NCBI GenBank assembly: GCA_050178015.1
Contig: JBFXGM010000020.1
Span: 1-64,000, forward strand
Length of the DNA stretch: 64,000 nucleotides
Direction of reading: 5' to 3'
DNA from: Gaoshiqia sp050178015
GTDB taxonomy: Bacteria > Bacteroidota > Bacteroidia > Bacteroidales > Prolixibacteraceae
In this document: in pieces, positions 44,801 through 54,100 of the stretch
How positions within the stretch are numbered: position 1 is the stretch's first letter
Layout of the letters: the number at the start of each line of letters is the position of its first letter
The notes under the pieces: generated by a model
Database searches by the model: none
Told to the model about the DNA's origin: nothing
Seen by the model: the letters and a program-made list of their open reading frames with translations, nothing else
Made by a program: the position numbers and the translations under genes

Positions 44801-45337
44801 GCCGAAAGTCCTTACACCATCAATGCAAATGATGATCGACAGATCCTGGGACAAGAATCACCAAAATGGACAGCCGGCTTCCAGAATACATTCACCTATA
44901 AAAATTTCGACTTGAGTGTTTTCATGACTGCACGCTGGGGACAAATGATCAATGGCGGATTGCTGGGCTATTTTGGCTATGGAAGAGTTAATTTACCCGA
45001 CAATTACAACTACTGGACCGAAGATAATCCAACCAACGATTACCCGCGTCCCTATTTATCAAGAAGTACAGGTGGTAATTACAATGCAACACTTAGTTCG
45101 ATTCCTTACGCCGAAGCATCTTACGTCAAAATTAAGAACATTACCTTAGGATACAGTCTCCCGCAAAACATCAGCAAGCGAATTGGCTTCTCAAACCTTC
45201 GTGTTTACGGAACCGTTTACAATCCTTTTATCATCACGAAAAATGACCTTTTGGAAGGTCTGGACCCGGAAACAGGTGCTTCCGATTCGTATCCTTTGTA
45301 CAAACAAATTGTGTTCGGTGTTAATGTTTCATTTTAA
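41891..45337 (+). CDS. SusC/RagA TonB-linked outer-membrane transporter with STN domain
   Basis: A 1148-residue outer-membrane protein. A long signal region with its hydrophobic core at 22-37 is followed by an STN secretin/TonB signalling domain at about 47-120. A carboxypeptidase-D-like Ig domain at about 139-210 (VSGKVTDAQGQPLPGVTVLV) and the TonB-dependent plug from about 225 (LTGAVASVKSDEIKM, YIIDGIQGSINNLNPNDIES) come next. The beta-barrel ends in the typical aromatic terminal strand (IVFGVNVSF). The STN domain can pass an import signal to the adjacent FecR/ECF sigma pair. Together with SusD it forms a glycan-import complex. A 96-bp gap after fecR contains a GTTAA/TTAAC dyad. Confidence 0.97.
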   Translation: MKKSQNDEAWYAHALFKSLRIMRLTLGLLLILVAQTWATKSYSQKTVLNLNMKNANLIQVLSEIENQTDYYFLFNYEQIQSDRKIDINLSDSDIHETLNVLLNGSNLTYTIKDRQIVIARGESTSPERTGSQVVQQQKTVSGKVTDAQGQPLPGVTVLVKGTTNGTITDFDGNYTLPNVPSNGTLLFSFVGMKLEEVPVNNQSTIQVQMEEEAIGIEEVVAIGYGTVKKRDLTGAVASVKSDEIKMAPVVNPVEAMQGRVAGLDITRESGRANSGSSVLLRGNRSLTASSEPIYIIDGIQGSINNLNPNDIESIDILKDASSTAIYGSAGANGVFIITTKQATKGKIQVDMDAYVSVNGWPSYPSALQGNEWLDYLEEGYYATRGSHSSNLDQLLSDWNMGSIKSYIDQGKWIDWVDETLKTGTQQNYSVSVRGGTDVVQANFSMGYNRTDGIYKDDFLDKYTMRGSINIQLADWAKTGIQTGLTHTNGNSRGSRINKTFGTVPLGGVYDAEGNINQYPIEGESVVSLIADDIPNTYENNTKAIAITANPYIELTLAKGLTFKSILGTSLSTSRNGVYNSDHTYMMLTGSQTAIRNGSYNTSLAYSYTWENIANYNFTIADDHDFTATLISSWGNSQNESESAYSEGYLYDDFRYYNLDAGVNPIVSSNYSHTKKMSVAGRINYSYKGKYLLTGSVRYDGASQLFEQWDIFPAGAFAWRISDENFMESTRNWLSNLKLRTGYGVSGNSNIRAYSTLTEVTSGSDALNFGAGQVATTIPTEVVGNTALGWEKSYNLNIGLDFGLFGNRIDGSLEWYNTDTKDVIYARDLPFSSGGYTPKISYKMNTNIAEMQNRGIELTLNTRNIKTADFSWNSSITFARNWEDVTSIDLGSGTTVDDLISLGLFMGSPKNTFYDYKKIGIWQLGEEADAAVFGLQPGDVKLQTSLTKKADGVWVQKLTDNEGNVTETEYTAESPYTINANDDRQILGQESPKWTAGFQNTFTYKNFDLSVFMTARWGQMINGGLLGYFGYGRVNLPDNYNYWTEDNPTNDYPRPYLSRSTGGNYNATLSSIPYAEASYVKIKNITLGYSLPQNISKRIGFSNLRVYGTVYNPFIITKNDLLEGLDPETGASDSYPLYKQIVFGVNVSF

Positions 45338-45353
45338 TAAAAACTGATAGGAA

Positions 45354-47255
45354 ATGAGAAAAGTATATATAAAAATTACGACTGCAGCAATCCTCCTGAT
45401 AAGCCTGTTTACGGCCTGTTCACTGGAAGAAACGAATCCTTCAACAGTAGATTTGGAGGTTGCTTATACAAGTCCGGAAGGATTTGAGAGCCTGGTAAAC
45501 TATTGTTACGATGGCCTATATTATTTCTACGGAAAAATTGATGGTATCGGCGCCATGGAAATGGGTACCGACCTGTGGGTAAGCGAAAGCAAAGAATCAG
45601 GATTCACCTTGTACGACAGCAAAATGAATACTGAACTGGGGACTTTGAGGGTGATCTGGAACGGATTTTATGCCACCGTTAATTACTGCAACACAGCAAT
45701 CTACTATGCCGACCTGGTTGAAGATTACTCGGAAGAAGAAAAGAATGCCAAAGTTGCTGAAGCTTATTTCCTGCGTGCCTGGAGCTACATGCACCTTGTA
45801 GAGCAATTTGGCGATGTTGTCCTGAGAACAGAACCTTCATCAATAGCAGGAATTGACAATTACCCGACACGCAGCTCCGAACCGGAATTCTACGATCTGA
45901 TCATCAGCGACCTGAAATTTGCCTGCCAACATCTTCCGGTAAATCAAGGTGCAGAAAGAGGTCGTGTTGCCAAAAAAGCCGCTTATGGCATGTTGGCAAA
46001 AGCTTATCTGCAACGAACCCGTTTGGGCGAGGCCAATGCTACAGAATATGCAAAACTGGCCCTGGAAACAGCAAAAGAACTCATCGACAACCAGTCAGCA
46101 TACGATTGTACATTGTTCACCAGCGACGACACCAAATCGGGTTACTCCAAATTGTGGGATGGCCTGAACAACAAGAATAATAGCGAGTTCCTGTTCCTCG
46201 AAGCTGTCGATCATGAAGGATTCCTCAATCCTGACAAGGATAATCGCGGACGTACTCGCCAGTATTACCTGATGGACCTCAAAACCGTTGGGGCAGAATG
46301 GGGTACTACAGAGAAGAACTGTGCCTGGTACAGCCGGGCAAACGACCGGGGCTTCAAACCGACAAAGTATTTGATGACCGAAATCTTCGAGTCGGTGAAA
46401 GATCCTGCCGATACCCGCTTTGCAGAAACATTCTTTACCGAGTATTACAACTCCAGATGGAGTGATTATACCATCTCTCAATCATTGGTTGACAAATACG
46501 GAAAAGATCAATCACTGGTCGGACATGTCATTAAAAATACAGCCTGGACATATGATCCTGGCAATGATTATTATTTCGGACAAACATACTATAGAATGAA
46601 TGCATCCGGGAATGTAAATATGGTGGATGAAGACGGTAACGGATACCTCGATGGGTTATCGGTATTCACCCCAAACTATACTATTCCGGCTGAAGAAAAA
46701 GCGTTGTTGCCATTCCTGTGTGTTGACCCATCCGATATGTATGATGCGTCCGGCAAATGGGTGTCTGCCGAAACCAGCACGTTGGGTACTTACTACAAAG
46801 AATGTTATCCATCCATGCGCAAATTCTCATCGCTGTACTGGATTTACAACAACCAGAAATGGGAAGGCGATGTGCCCATCCTTCGCTTAGGCGAAGTTTA
46901 CCTGATTGCTGCCGAAGCTGCCTTGCGTTACAACAACGACCAGGCCACAGCTGCACAGTATGTAAACGCCATTCGTCAGCGTGCTGCCGTTACCAGCCGT
47001 GCAAGCGAGATGGCAGTTGCTCAAGGAGAAGTAGATCTTGACTTTGTGCTTGCCGAACGTGCCCGTGAATTAGCCGGTGAACAAACCCGCTGGTACGACC
47101 TGAAACGCTACGGTAAATTAACCACAGCGTATCTTTCGGAAACCAACCCCGACATCACAACATTCGAACCTTCGAAACACACCGTTCGACCCATTCCGCA
47201 ATCATTCCTGGATGCTATTGCCAATCCGGATGAGTTCGGCACAAACGGCTATTAG
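45354..47255 (+). CDS. SusD/RagB surface glycan-binding lipoprotein
   Basis: A 633-residue lipoprotein with Cys22 in LLISLFTACSLEE. The N-terminal SusD-like part (about 25-220, with TPR-like helices such as AEAYFLRAWSYMHLVEQFGD) and the C-terminal RagB part (VPILRLGEVYLIAAEAALRY, ending with DLKRYGKLTT and HTVRPIPQSFLDAIAN) are both complete. It lies 16 bases after the SusC gene and acts as the lid over its barrel. It is the last plus-strand gene; a bidirectional terminator follows. Confidence 0.96.
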   Translation: MRKVYIKITTAAILLISLFTACSLEETNPSTVDLEVAYTSPEGFESLVNYCYDGLYYFYGKIDGIGAMEMGTDLWVSESKESGFTLYDSKMNTELGTLRVIWNGFYATVNYCNTAIYYADLVEDYSEEEKNAKVAEAYFLRAWSYMHLVEQFGDVVLRTEPSSIAGIDNYPTRSSEPEFYDLIISDLKFACQHLPVNQGAERGRVAKKAAYGMLAKAYLQRTRLGEANATEYAKLALETAKELIDNQSAYDCTLFTSDDTKSGYSKLWDGLNNKNNSEFLFLEAVDHEGFLNPDKDNRGRTRQYYLMDLKTVGAEWGTTEKNCAWYSRANDRGFKPTKYLMTEIFESVKDPADTRFAETFFTEYYNSRWSDYTISQSLVDKYGKDQSLVGHVIKNTAWTYDPGNDYYFGQTYYRMNASGNVNMVDEDGNGYLDGLSVFTPNYTIPAEEKALLPFLCVDPSDMYDASGKWVSAETSTLGTYYKECYPSMRKFSSLYWIYNNQKWEGDVPILRLGEVYLIAAEAALRYNNDQATAAQYVNAIRQRAAVTSRASEMAVAQGEVDLDFVLAERARELAGEQTRWYDLKRYGKLTTAYLSETNPDITTFEPSKHTVRPIPQSFLDAIANPDEFGTNGY

Positions 47256-47276
47256 TTCATAAGTTTGATATATTAG

Positions 47277-47316
47277 AAAAGGCGATCCGTAAATTATTCG
47301 GGTCGCCTTTCTTTTT
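47277..47316. terminator. Bidirectional terminator between susD and the GH95 gene
   Basis: GGCGATCCG at 47281-47289 pairs with CGGGTCGCC at 47299-47307 (9 bp, one wobble). It is flanked by an A run (minus-strand T run) and a T-rich run on the plus side. Confidence 0.85.
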
Positions 47317-47331
47317 GGATTCAATTTCGTT

Positions 47332-49857
47332 TTAAATCGTCTTCACTTCCAATTTCTCACCGGCTGGTATTTCTACCTCGTACCGGTAATATGCTTTCTT
47401 GTTTTTGGGTTGAAGGTCGGGTGTTCCGGCAACTTCCGGTTTGGGTACAGCTGTTGGTTCCATCAGCGGGTTAGGCAGGCTGGTCGCCGAAGCTTCAGCC
47501 AAATCAAGTTTCCACTCCGAGCGGATGAGGCATTTACCGCCTAATGCTGAATGAATGGTGGCCGTTGCCAGTTTGCCGTCTTTCCAGTTCAGATCAACTT
47601 CAAAACCGCCCCGCGCTTTCAGTCCGGTAACCGAGCCTTCATCCCATTTGGCAGGCAGGGCCGGCAACAGATGGATTCCCCCGGCATGGCTTTGCAGCAA
47701 CATTTCGGCAATACCGGCGGTAACGCCAAAGTTCCCGTCGATTTGGAAGGGAGGGTGCGCGTCGAGCATGTTTTTGTACATGCCACCGCCGCGGTGTTCT
47801 GTTTTCGGGCCGAAATCAATCGGAGTGAACAGGTTGTTGATGATTTTCAGCGCGTGATCGCCATCCAGCATGCGTGCCCACATATTGGTTTTCCAGCCCA
47901 TCGACCAGCCGGTAGCCTCATCGCCTCGGCGCAACAGCGAGTTTTCCACTGCCGTAAACAGTTCGGGCGTATCCCACAAATTAATCTGGTTACCCGGATG
48001 AAAGCCGTACAAATGGCTCAGGTGGCGGTGGTGCGGGTCAACTTCCTCAAAATCCTCGTTCCACTCCATCAAAGTTCCTTTATCGTTTATCCTGAAGGGC
48101 TGCAATCTGCGAATCAAGCTATCCAACTCAACCCGAAATTCGGGATCGGTTTCCAGTATTTTGGTCGCCTTCCGGCAATTATTCAGCAGTTCGTTGGTCA
48201 TGGCCAGGTCGGCAGCGGGGCCGGCGCAAATAGCCACTTTGGCGCCGGTTTTCGGGTCGATAAACTGGTTTTCGGGCGAGGTGCCGAAAGCCGTTTCGTA
48301 GTAGCCCTTTTCATTTATTGCAAGGCGTCCGATCACGAAGCGGGCAGCCCCTTTCATGGCCGGGTACATATCGGCCAGGAAGGCGCTGTCGCCGGTAAAC
48401 AGGTAATGCTCCCAGGCATGGCTCAGCATCCAGACGCCGCCCATGCTCCAGTTGGCCCACATGGGATCGTCGTTGCCGCCTTGCCCGACAGGGGCGGCAT
48501 GTCCCCAAATGTCGCCGTTGTGGTGGCTTGCCCAGCCATCGAGGTCGTAGTACGAACGGGCAACGGCTTCACCTTTTACCGCGTTGGTTTTTATCAGGCG
48601 CATCAGCGGTTCGGTCAGCTCGCCCAGATTAGTTGCTTCGGCGGGCCAGTAATTCATTTCAACATTAATATTTTGGGTGTAGTTGGCATTCCAGGGCGGT
48701 TGAATGGCCCGGCTCCAAATACCTTGCAGATTGGCGGCCTGGCTGCCCGGGCGCGAAGTCGAAATGAGCAGATAGCGCCCGTATTGGAACAACAGCGAAA
48801 CCATGCCGGGGTCTTGGTTCTCGCGGAAAGCCAGGATGCGCTCGTCGGTGGGAAGGGTATCGGTTCCTGCCAACTGGCCCAGGTCGAGTTTCACCCGGTT
48901 AAACAGCGAATGGTAGTCGACCAGGTGTTTGCCTTTGAGGCTTTCCCAATTTTGAGTCGAAGCTTTTTCGAGCAGGCTGTCGGCAATCGCCGCGTAATCT
49001 TTTCCCTCAAAGCCGGGCGACTTAAACGGCCCGTTAAAACTGGTGGCGGCCGACAGCAAAATCAACGCTTCCTGTCCGTCATTCAACTCAATGCCCTCGT
49101 CCGAAACCATGACCTTAGCGCCGGGGGCAATCACGCGCACATCAACCCGGGCCTTGATGCCTTCGCCGTCCCAGCCACCGTAGGTACGGGCTTCGTCGCC
49201 CTGTTTAAAGTAGTTCGGCAGAATATCTTCGTCGGCTTTGGCTACCAGGCTGTAAACGTTGCTTTCCGCCATCACCTGACAATTCACCAGGCTTTTCAGG
49301 CTTAGTTTGAAGTTGAGCGAGTCGGCTTTCGAGGCCGTCAGGCGAATGGCCATCACCTGGTCGGGAAAGCTGCTGAACAGCTCGCGGGTGTAGGTCACGC
49401 CGTTGTTGTCGTAGCTCACGGTAGCAATGGCATCCGATAGATTCAGTTCGCGGCGGTAGTTCGTGTGATTGCGGTGATGGAGCGTCAGTTCCAAATCGGC
49501 CAGCGGCTGATAAGGCTGCGTGTAAGGTCCCTGAAGTTTACGCACCAGGGTGTTGGCCTCGGTGTATTTGCGCTCGCGTACCAGTTTGGCCACCTGTTCG
49601 GCAATACCGGCAACATCGGGGTTCGAGAAGTCGCGCGGGTGACCGGCCCAAAATTCGTCGTGATTCAGTTTGATGAGCTCGGTGTCGGTGCGGCCGTAAA
49701 CCATGGCGCCAAAGCTGCCGTTGCCAATGGGAAGGGCTTCCATCCATTGTTCGGCGGGTTGTTGGTACCACAATTTTAAATCGTTGGTTTCTTTTGTTTG
49801 CTTGCAGGAAAATAAGAAAACCAGGGCCAAAAAGAAAATTGAGGTTGATTTGATCAT
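47332..49857 (-). CDS. GH95-family glycoside hydrolase (alpha-L-fucosidase / alpha-L-galactosidase)
   Basis: An 841-residue exported enzyme. The signal ends LVFLFSC with Cys18 as lipidation site. The N-terminal beta domain (LKLWYQQPAEQWMEALPIGN, MVYGRTDTELIKLNHDEFWA) is the GH95 opening. The (alpha/alpha)6 catalytic barrel includes NLQGIWSRAIQPPWNANYTQ, NVEMNYWPAEATNLGELTEP and HLSHLYGFHPGNQINLWDTP. The C-terminal beta domain has DGNFGVTAGIAEMLLQSHAG. GH95 enzymes remove alpha-1,2-linked L-fucose or L-galactose. In a pectin locus, decorations on side chains are the probable target. It has its own promoter and is separated from the GH105 gene by a terminator. Confidence 0.92.
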   Translation of the reverse strand: MIKSTSIFFLALVFLFSCKQTKETNDLKLWYQQPAEQWMEALPIGNGSFGAMVYGRTDTELIKLNHDEFWAGHPRDFSNPDVAGIAEQVAKLVRERKYTEANTLVRKLQGPYTQPYQPLADLELTLHHRNHTNYRRELNLSDAIATVSYDNNGVTYTRELFSSFPDQVMAIRLTASKADSLNFKLSLKSLVNCQVMAESNVYSLVAKADEDILPNYFKQGDEARTYGGWDGEGIKARVDVRVIAPGAKVMVSDEGIELNDGQEALILLSAATSFNGPFKSPGFEGKDYAAIADSLLEKASTQNWESLKGKHLVDYHSLFNRVKLDLGQLAGTDTLPTDERILAFRENQDPGMVSLLFQYGRYLLISTSRPGSQAANLQGIWSRAIQPPWNANYTQNINVEMNYWPAEATNLGELTEPLMRLIKTNAVKGEAVARSYYDLDGWASHHNGDIWGHAAPVGQGGNDDPMWANWSMGGVWMLSHAWEHYLFTGDSAFLADMYPAMKGAARFVIGRLAINEKGYYETAFGTSPENQFIDPKTGAKVAICAGPAADLAMTNELLNNCRKATKILETDPEFRVELDSLIRRLQPFRINDKGTLMEWNEDFEEVDPHHRHLSHLYGFHPGNQINLWDTPELFTAVENSLLRRGDEATGWSMGWKTNMWARMLDGDHALKIINNLFTPIDFGPKTEHRGGGMYKNMLDAHPPFQIDGNFGVTAGIAEMLLQSHAGGIHLLPALPAKWDEGSVTGLKARGGFEVDLNWKDGKLATATIHSALGGKCLIRSEWKLDLAEASATSLPNPLMEPTAVPKPEVAGTPDLQPKNKKAYYRYEVEIPAGEKLEVKTI

Positions 49858-49879
49858 GATTAGTTGTATTAGTGAACCT

Positions 49880-49912
49880 CAAAAATAAGTTCTTTTAAAA
49901 GCAGATGACAAG
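49880..49912 (-). promoter_or_regulatory. Promoter of the GH95 gene
   Basis: On the minus strand: CTTG (49912-49909), a 21-base spacer, then TATTTTTG (49887-49880), an exact TAnnTTTG, 22 bases before the start at 49857. Confidence 0.5.
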
Positions 49913-49921
49913 CAATTAGAT

Positions 49922-49964
49922 AAAAAAACAGGAGAAGAACCTTTTCACCAACGGTCCTTCTCCT
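49922..49964 (-). terminator. Terminator after the GH105 gene
   Basis: Read on the minus strand, AGGAGAAGGACC (49964-49953) pairs with GGTTCTTCTCCT (49941-49930) over 12 bp with one wobble, followed by a run of seven T. It ends the upstream esterase/lyase/GH105 transcript. Confidence 0.9.
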
Positions 49965-49986
49965 TTCCTTGTAAAAAAACTGGGGT

Positions 49987-51108
49987 TTACCGGGCCATCT
50001 TATACACTTCGCTGGCGCCGAGCAAGAAGCAGCCCAGTCCATAATCTTCGAAGTCGGGCATGCTGGTGTTGGTCACCGGCTGGCCATCTTTCGGTTCCTT
50101 GCCCGTACCTTGCAGGTATCCCAGGAAGCCGTTTTCGTGAACTGCTTTTTGGGCCATGGCATTCCAAGCCTTTTGGATGACCGGTTTGTATTTGACTTCG
50201 TCAACCAGACCATTATTTACCGCCCAGGCCATTCCGTAAACAAACAAAGCTGTTCCCGAAGTTTCAGGACCTTCGAAATGACCGGGATCGTGCAGGCTCA
50301 CGCCCCAGAAACCATCTTCGCGTTGCAGCGGAATCAGCGCTTCCAGCATTTGGAGCAGGGTGCTTTGGTATTCATCGCGATGCGGGTCGTTGGGGAGAAT
50401 GTCGATCACGCGAACCAAGGCAGCCACCACCCAACCATTTCCTCGCGACCAGTAGCAATCTTCGCCATTGGGCTCGGTGTACGGGGGCAGAAAATCTTTA
50501 TCGCGCCACCAAAGACTGTCTTCCGGGTTCCACAATCCCTGGCTAACTTTCGTATCCATATACATGTCGTACATACGTTCCGAATAAGCGGTATCACCAG
50601 TCAGCACCGTAAGTTTTGCAAAAACCGGCATGCCCATTTGCAGGGCGTCAATCCAATCCCAGTCATCAATTTTATCGGTCACCATCATCGAATCGATGGA
50701 GGCCTTGATATCGCGGATGCGCACCGAGTCGGCCTCCATGTTATACAGGTCGATGTAGGTTTGTCCACAACATTGGTTGTCGGCATTTCGGGTCGTAACG
50801 CCATCGCGTAAGCCCCAGCTGTGCGCTTCACCCCACGAAACCGCATAGTCCAGATAGGCTGGCTCGGGTTTGATTTTGTACAGCTCCATCAATCCTTCGT
50901 AATAAACGGCCCGCGTCCAAATGTTGCTGGGGCGTTCGCGGTTGGTGACAATGCTTTTCCCGGTGTCGGGCCATTTGTCCATGAAGTATTGGTTGGTCAA
51001 CACCATCTTGTCCAACACTTCCTGTTTGGTTGGAGATTTCTCCGTTGCGGTCTGACAGGCCGTGAACAGCACAGCCAACATCAGATAACTTAACATTGCT
51101 CTTCTCAT
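49987..51108 (-). CDS. GH105 unsaturated rhamnogalacturonyl hydrolase
   Basis: A 373-residue lipoprotein with a signal ending LAVLFTAC. The (alpha/alpha)6 barrel has NIWTRAVYYEGLMELYKI, DNQCCGQTYIDLYNME, DWDWIDALQMGMPVFAKLT (probable catalytic Asp region, as in YteR) and CYWSRGNGWVVAALVRVID. GH105 enzymes hydrate and release the 4,5-unsaturated galacturonic acid left at the non-reducing end by pectate or rhamnogalacturonan lyases. That is the logical next step after the PL11 encoded upstream. The start is placed at 51108, because the ATG at 51141 would add residues before a normal signal. Confidence 0.93.
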   Translation of the reverse strand: MRRAMLSYLMLAVLFTACQTATEKSPTKQEVLDKMVLTNQYFMDKWPDTGKSIVTNRERPSNIWTRAVYYEGLMELYKIKPEPAYLDYAVSWGEAHSWGLRDGVTTRNADNQCCGQTYIDLYNMEADSVRIRDIKASIDSMMVTDKIDDWDWIDALQMGMPVFAKLTVLTGDTAYSERMYDMYMDTKVSQGLWNPEDSLWWRDKDFLPPYTEPNGEDCYWSRGNGWVVAALVRVIDILPNDPHRDEYQSTLLQMLEALIPLQREDGFWGVSLHDPGHFEGPETSGTALFVYGMAWAVNNGLVDEVKYKPVIQKAWNAMAQKAVHENGFLGYLQGTGKEPKDGQPVTNTSMPDFEDYGLGCFLLGASEVYKMAR

Positions 51109-51128
51109 TGTACTATTTGATTTTAAGT

Positions 51129-51170
51129 ATTCAATCATCATTCATCAATCGCCAATCATCAGTCCCTAGT
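51129..51170. repeat. Short low-complexity repeat between the GH105 and PL11 genes
   Basis: The gap contains successive variants of CAATCATCA (TCAATCATCA, TTCATCAATC, CCAATCATCA). It runs into the stop codon of the PL11-CE12 gene. Similar short repeats recur in other gaps of this locus. Confidence 0.5.
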
Positions 51171-54100
51171 TTCCATCGGGTTTCAGTACGTCGGCAGCCG
51201 GGCTTTCTGGCCAGAAAAAGTTATCGAATGAATCCGGCGCGGAAGGGTTAAAGCTGCTGAAATTATCGGCCACATAGCTTGCCAAATCCAGTTTCTGGTT
51301 CAATATTGCCTGTACGACACATTTTGCCAATTCGTACGCTCCATACGGGCTGAAGTGGGTGTCGTCGGCCAGCGACTTGTCCTGTCCGGGATAGGTATTG
51401 GCCGGATAGTGTACAAAAGCCTTTTTCGAATTTTCGGGGCCCAGTGCTTCATATAAAACTTTACTCATAGCATTCAGGTCGATTACCGGGACACCTTCAA
51501 CTTTCCCCAATTGCCGCATGGCCTCGGGGTAATCTTCGAGGGTGTTTATGATCTTGCCTTCTTCATCGAAACGACGGCGGTTGGTAGAAGTCACCAAAAC
51601 CGGCTTGCCACCCTTTTTTCGTGCCTCGCTGATAAAATAACGCAATTCGTCCTGATACGTGGTGAACGGTTCCACGTGGTTGCCGCCCGGCTTTTGGTCG
51701 TTGTGGGCAAATTCCATGAACAGGTAATCGCCGGGCTTCATCAGGGACAATATTTTTTGAAGGCGGTTTTCGCGCCGGAAAGCTTTCAGCGTTTCACCCG
51801 ACTCAGCATAATTTGCCACCACGATTTCCGGCTTCAGAAAGCGTGGGAACATTTGCCCCCAGGAAGCCCAGGGCTCGTTTTCCTGGTCGGTTACCGTAGA
51901 GTTTCCGGCCAGAAAGATCACCGGCAGGTCATTCGCTTCTTCAATCACGATGGAAGAAACGCAGGGTTTCGGGCCGTTGAATTCGAGGGTGAGACTGCTG
52001 TCCCAGTTCAGGTAAGTCATCTCGCGCGGTTTCCGGCGAATTTCCAGCGTGTCATTAATGCGCGGGCTACGCACGTCCACCACCATGGTTTTTTTAACGA
52101 CTTCGCCTTTGGCAGTTTGAATATTTTCGAGCATCAGCCGCCGCGATTCCGCTTTCACGGCTGTGCCCGCCGCCTCAACCGGACTGCCCAGTGTCAAAGT
52201 AATTTTGTAGCGCCCCTCGGGCAAGTCAACTTTAAAGTAGAAAGGCGTGTCCGAAGTGATCCAATCGCCGGTTGCATCGTCTCTTCCTTCCACCTTTTCT
52301 GCCTGAACCGGGTTGGCACTGATAATGCCAAAGCCTTTTTCAGGCGTATAACTATTTTTTTCACTAACCTGGGTGAAACCATTTTTTTCAGGCCCGTTCC
52401 CCAAATCAAATTTCCAGCTTGTTTGTTTGCTGCCGGTTGGCTGGTATTTTACCAAATCCAGCTCGGGGCGGATCGGTTTGTCCATCTCATCACCCATGTA
52501 AAATCCGGGATGAGGTGGCTGGTTGTAGGCCACATTCTGCCAGGCAATGCTCAACCTGTAAATGGGGTCGTGCATCAGGGTAACCAAGCGGTGCTGCGTG
52601 GGCATGGTCGTGGTGTAAATCCGCAACGATTGGTTATCTTCTGTGCGCAAAACAACTTCCTCCCGCCAGTCGCCAAACAGGTCGGCGCTCAAGGCCGGCG
52701 TTGACTTGGAGCCGTTATTGCTCTGACAACCTTCGGCCACCAACAGGTTGGTGAGCGTTTCATTCTGCCAGTCCCACTTCATGATCCGGTTTCTGTCAAG
52801 CAGCTCGCGAAGCAAGTCACCATCCCACCACACCGCAAAGTTGCAACTGCGTGGCGTTGTCTCCGAGATTTTCTCGCCTTGCGCATTCCACAAACCGCCG
52901 ATGCCTGCTCCAAAAACCCAGCACTCGTTTCCAGGGTGGCGGGGATCGATGTTGAAGGAAACACCGCGGCCGGGCCCTTCTCCTTTATCACCACCCGAAT
53001 CAGCTGCCTTTACTGATGGAACTTTCCAAAGAATTTCACCCGTAGTTGCATCACGAAAGCTCATTCCGGCATCGTCAAAACGTTCCTGGATGGTAAAAAC
53101 TTCCAAGCCGGGGCGCGAAGGGTCCAGATCCGAAAGATGCAGCGCATCGCCATGCCCCAGCCCCGTTGAATAAAGCCCCGTGCCGTCGCGGTCAATGGCC
53201 GCAGCTCCATAAATAATCTCATCGCAGCCATCGCCATCTACATCGCCTACACTCACGCTGTGATTGCCTTGCCCGCGATAAGCGCGATTGCCCGGGGTGC
53301 CGTCGTCACTGTCGAACAGCCAGCGTTGGGTCAGTTTTCCATCGTGCCAGTCGTAGGCCGCCAAAGTCGCCCGGGTGTAGTAGCCCCGGCACATGACGAT
53401 CGACGGCCGTTCCCCGTCGAGATAAGCCACGCAAGCCAGGTATCGCTCGGAACGGTTGGCGTTGCCATCGCCCCAAATTTCTTTCATTTCGTTGGGTGCG
53501 GGATCTAATTTTGAAGGATGCCTTCCCGGTACATAAGGCACTGTGGCTAGAGCAGCGCCGGTCAACCCGTCGAAAACGGTGAGGTATTCCGGGCCACGGA
53601 CAATGTGCCCCTGCTCATTGCGATGGTCAGCGTCGGGATCGCCAATCACTTTTCCGGTGCCATCAACGGTGCCGTCGGCAGTTTTCATCACCACTTCGGC
53701 GCGGCCATCGCCATCAAAATCATACACCAAAAACTGGGTATAATGCGCGCCTTCGCGAATATTTTTGCCCAGGTTGATGCTCCACAATAAGGTTCCATCC
53801 AGTTTATAGGCGTGAAAGATAGGCTCATCGGTCATTCCGGCATGGCTGTTGTCGCGGCCCCGGCCCGTCATGTGAACCACCAGTTCGTAATGGCCATCGC
53901 CATCCAGATCGCCGGGAGCGATATCACCGGGCGAATACCGTTCGGGTGTTTGCAAGGGAATGGTGAGCCAGGGCTTCACTTCGTCGGTTCTTTCAAAATG
54001 AAACGATCCGTCTGTTTCTCCTTCCGTTCCGTTTAATACGGGTTTTACCTGGTACGTGTAGTTTCCGCCAGACAGTTCGGCGACGTCCATCAGCGAGGTC

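Noticed and set aside
47551..49305. A 584-codon open frame on the plus strand, antisense to the GH95 gene
   Set aside because: It mirrors the codon use of the GH95 gene, has no family features, no start context and covers the real gene almost exactly. It is a shadow frame.
51511..52704. A 397-codon plus-strand frame antisense to the PL11-CE12 gene
   Set aside because: Composition is that of a reverse reading of GC-rich coding DNA, rich in Arg, Gly and His with no domain. The minus-strand enzyme has clear motifs.
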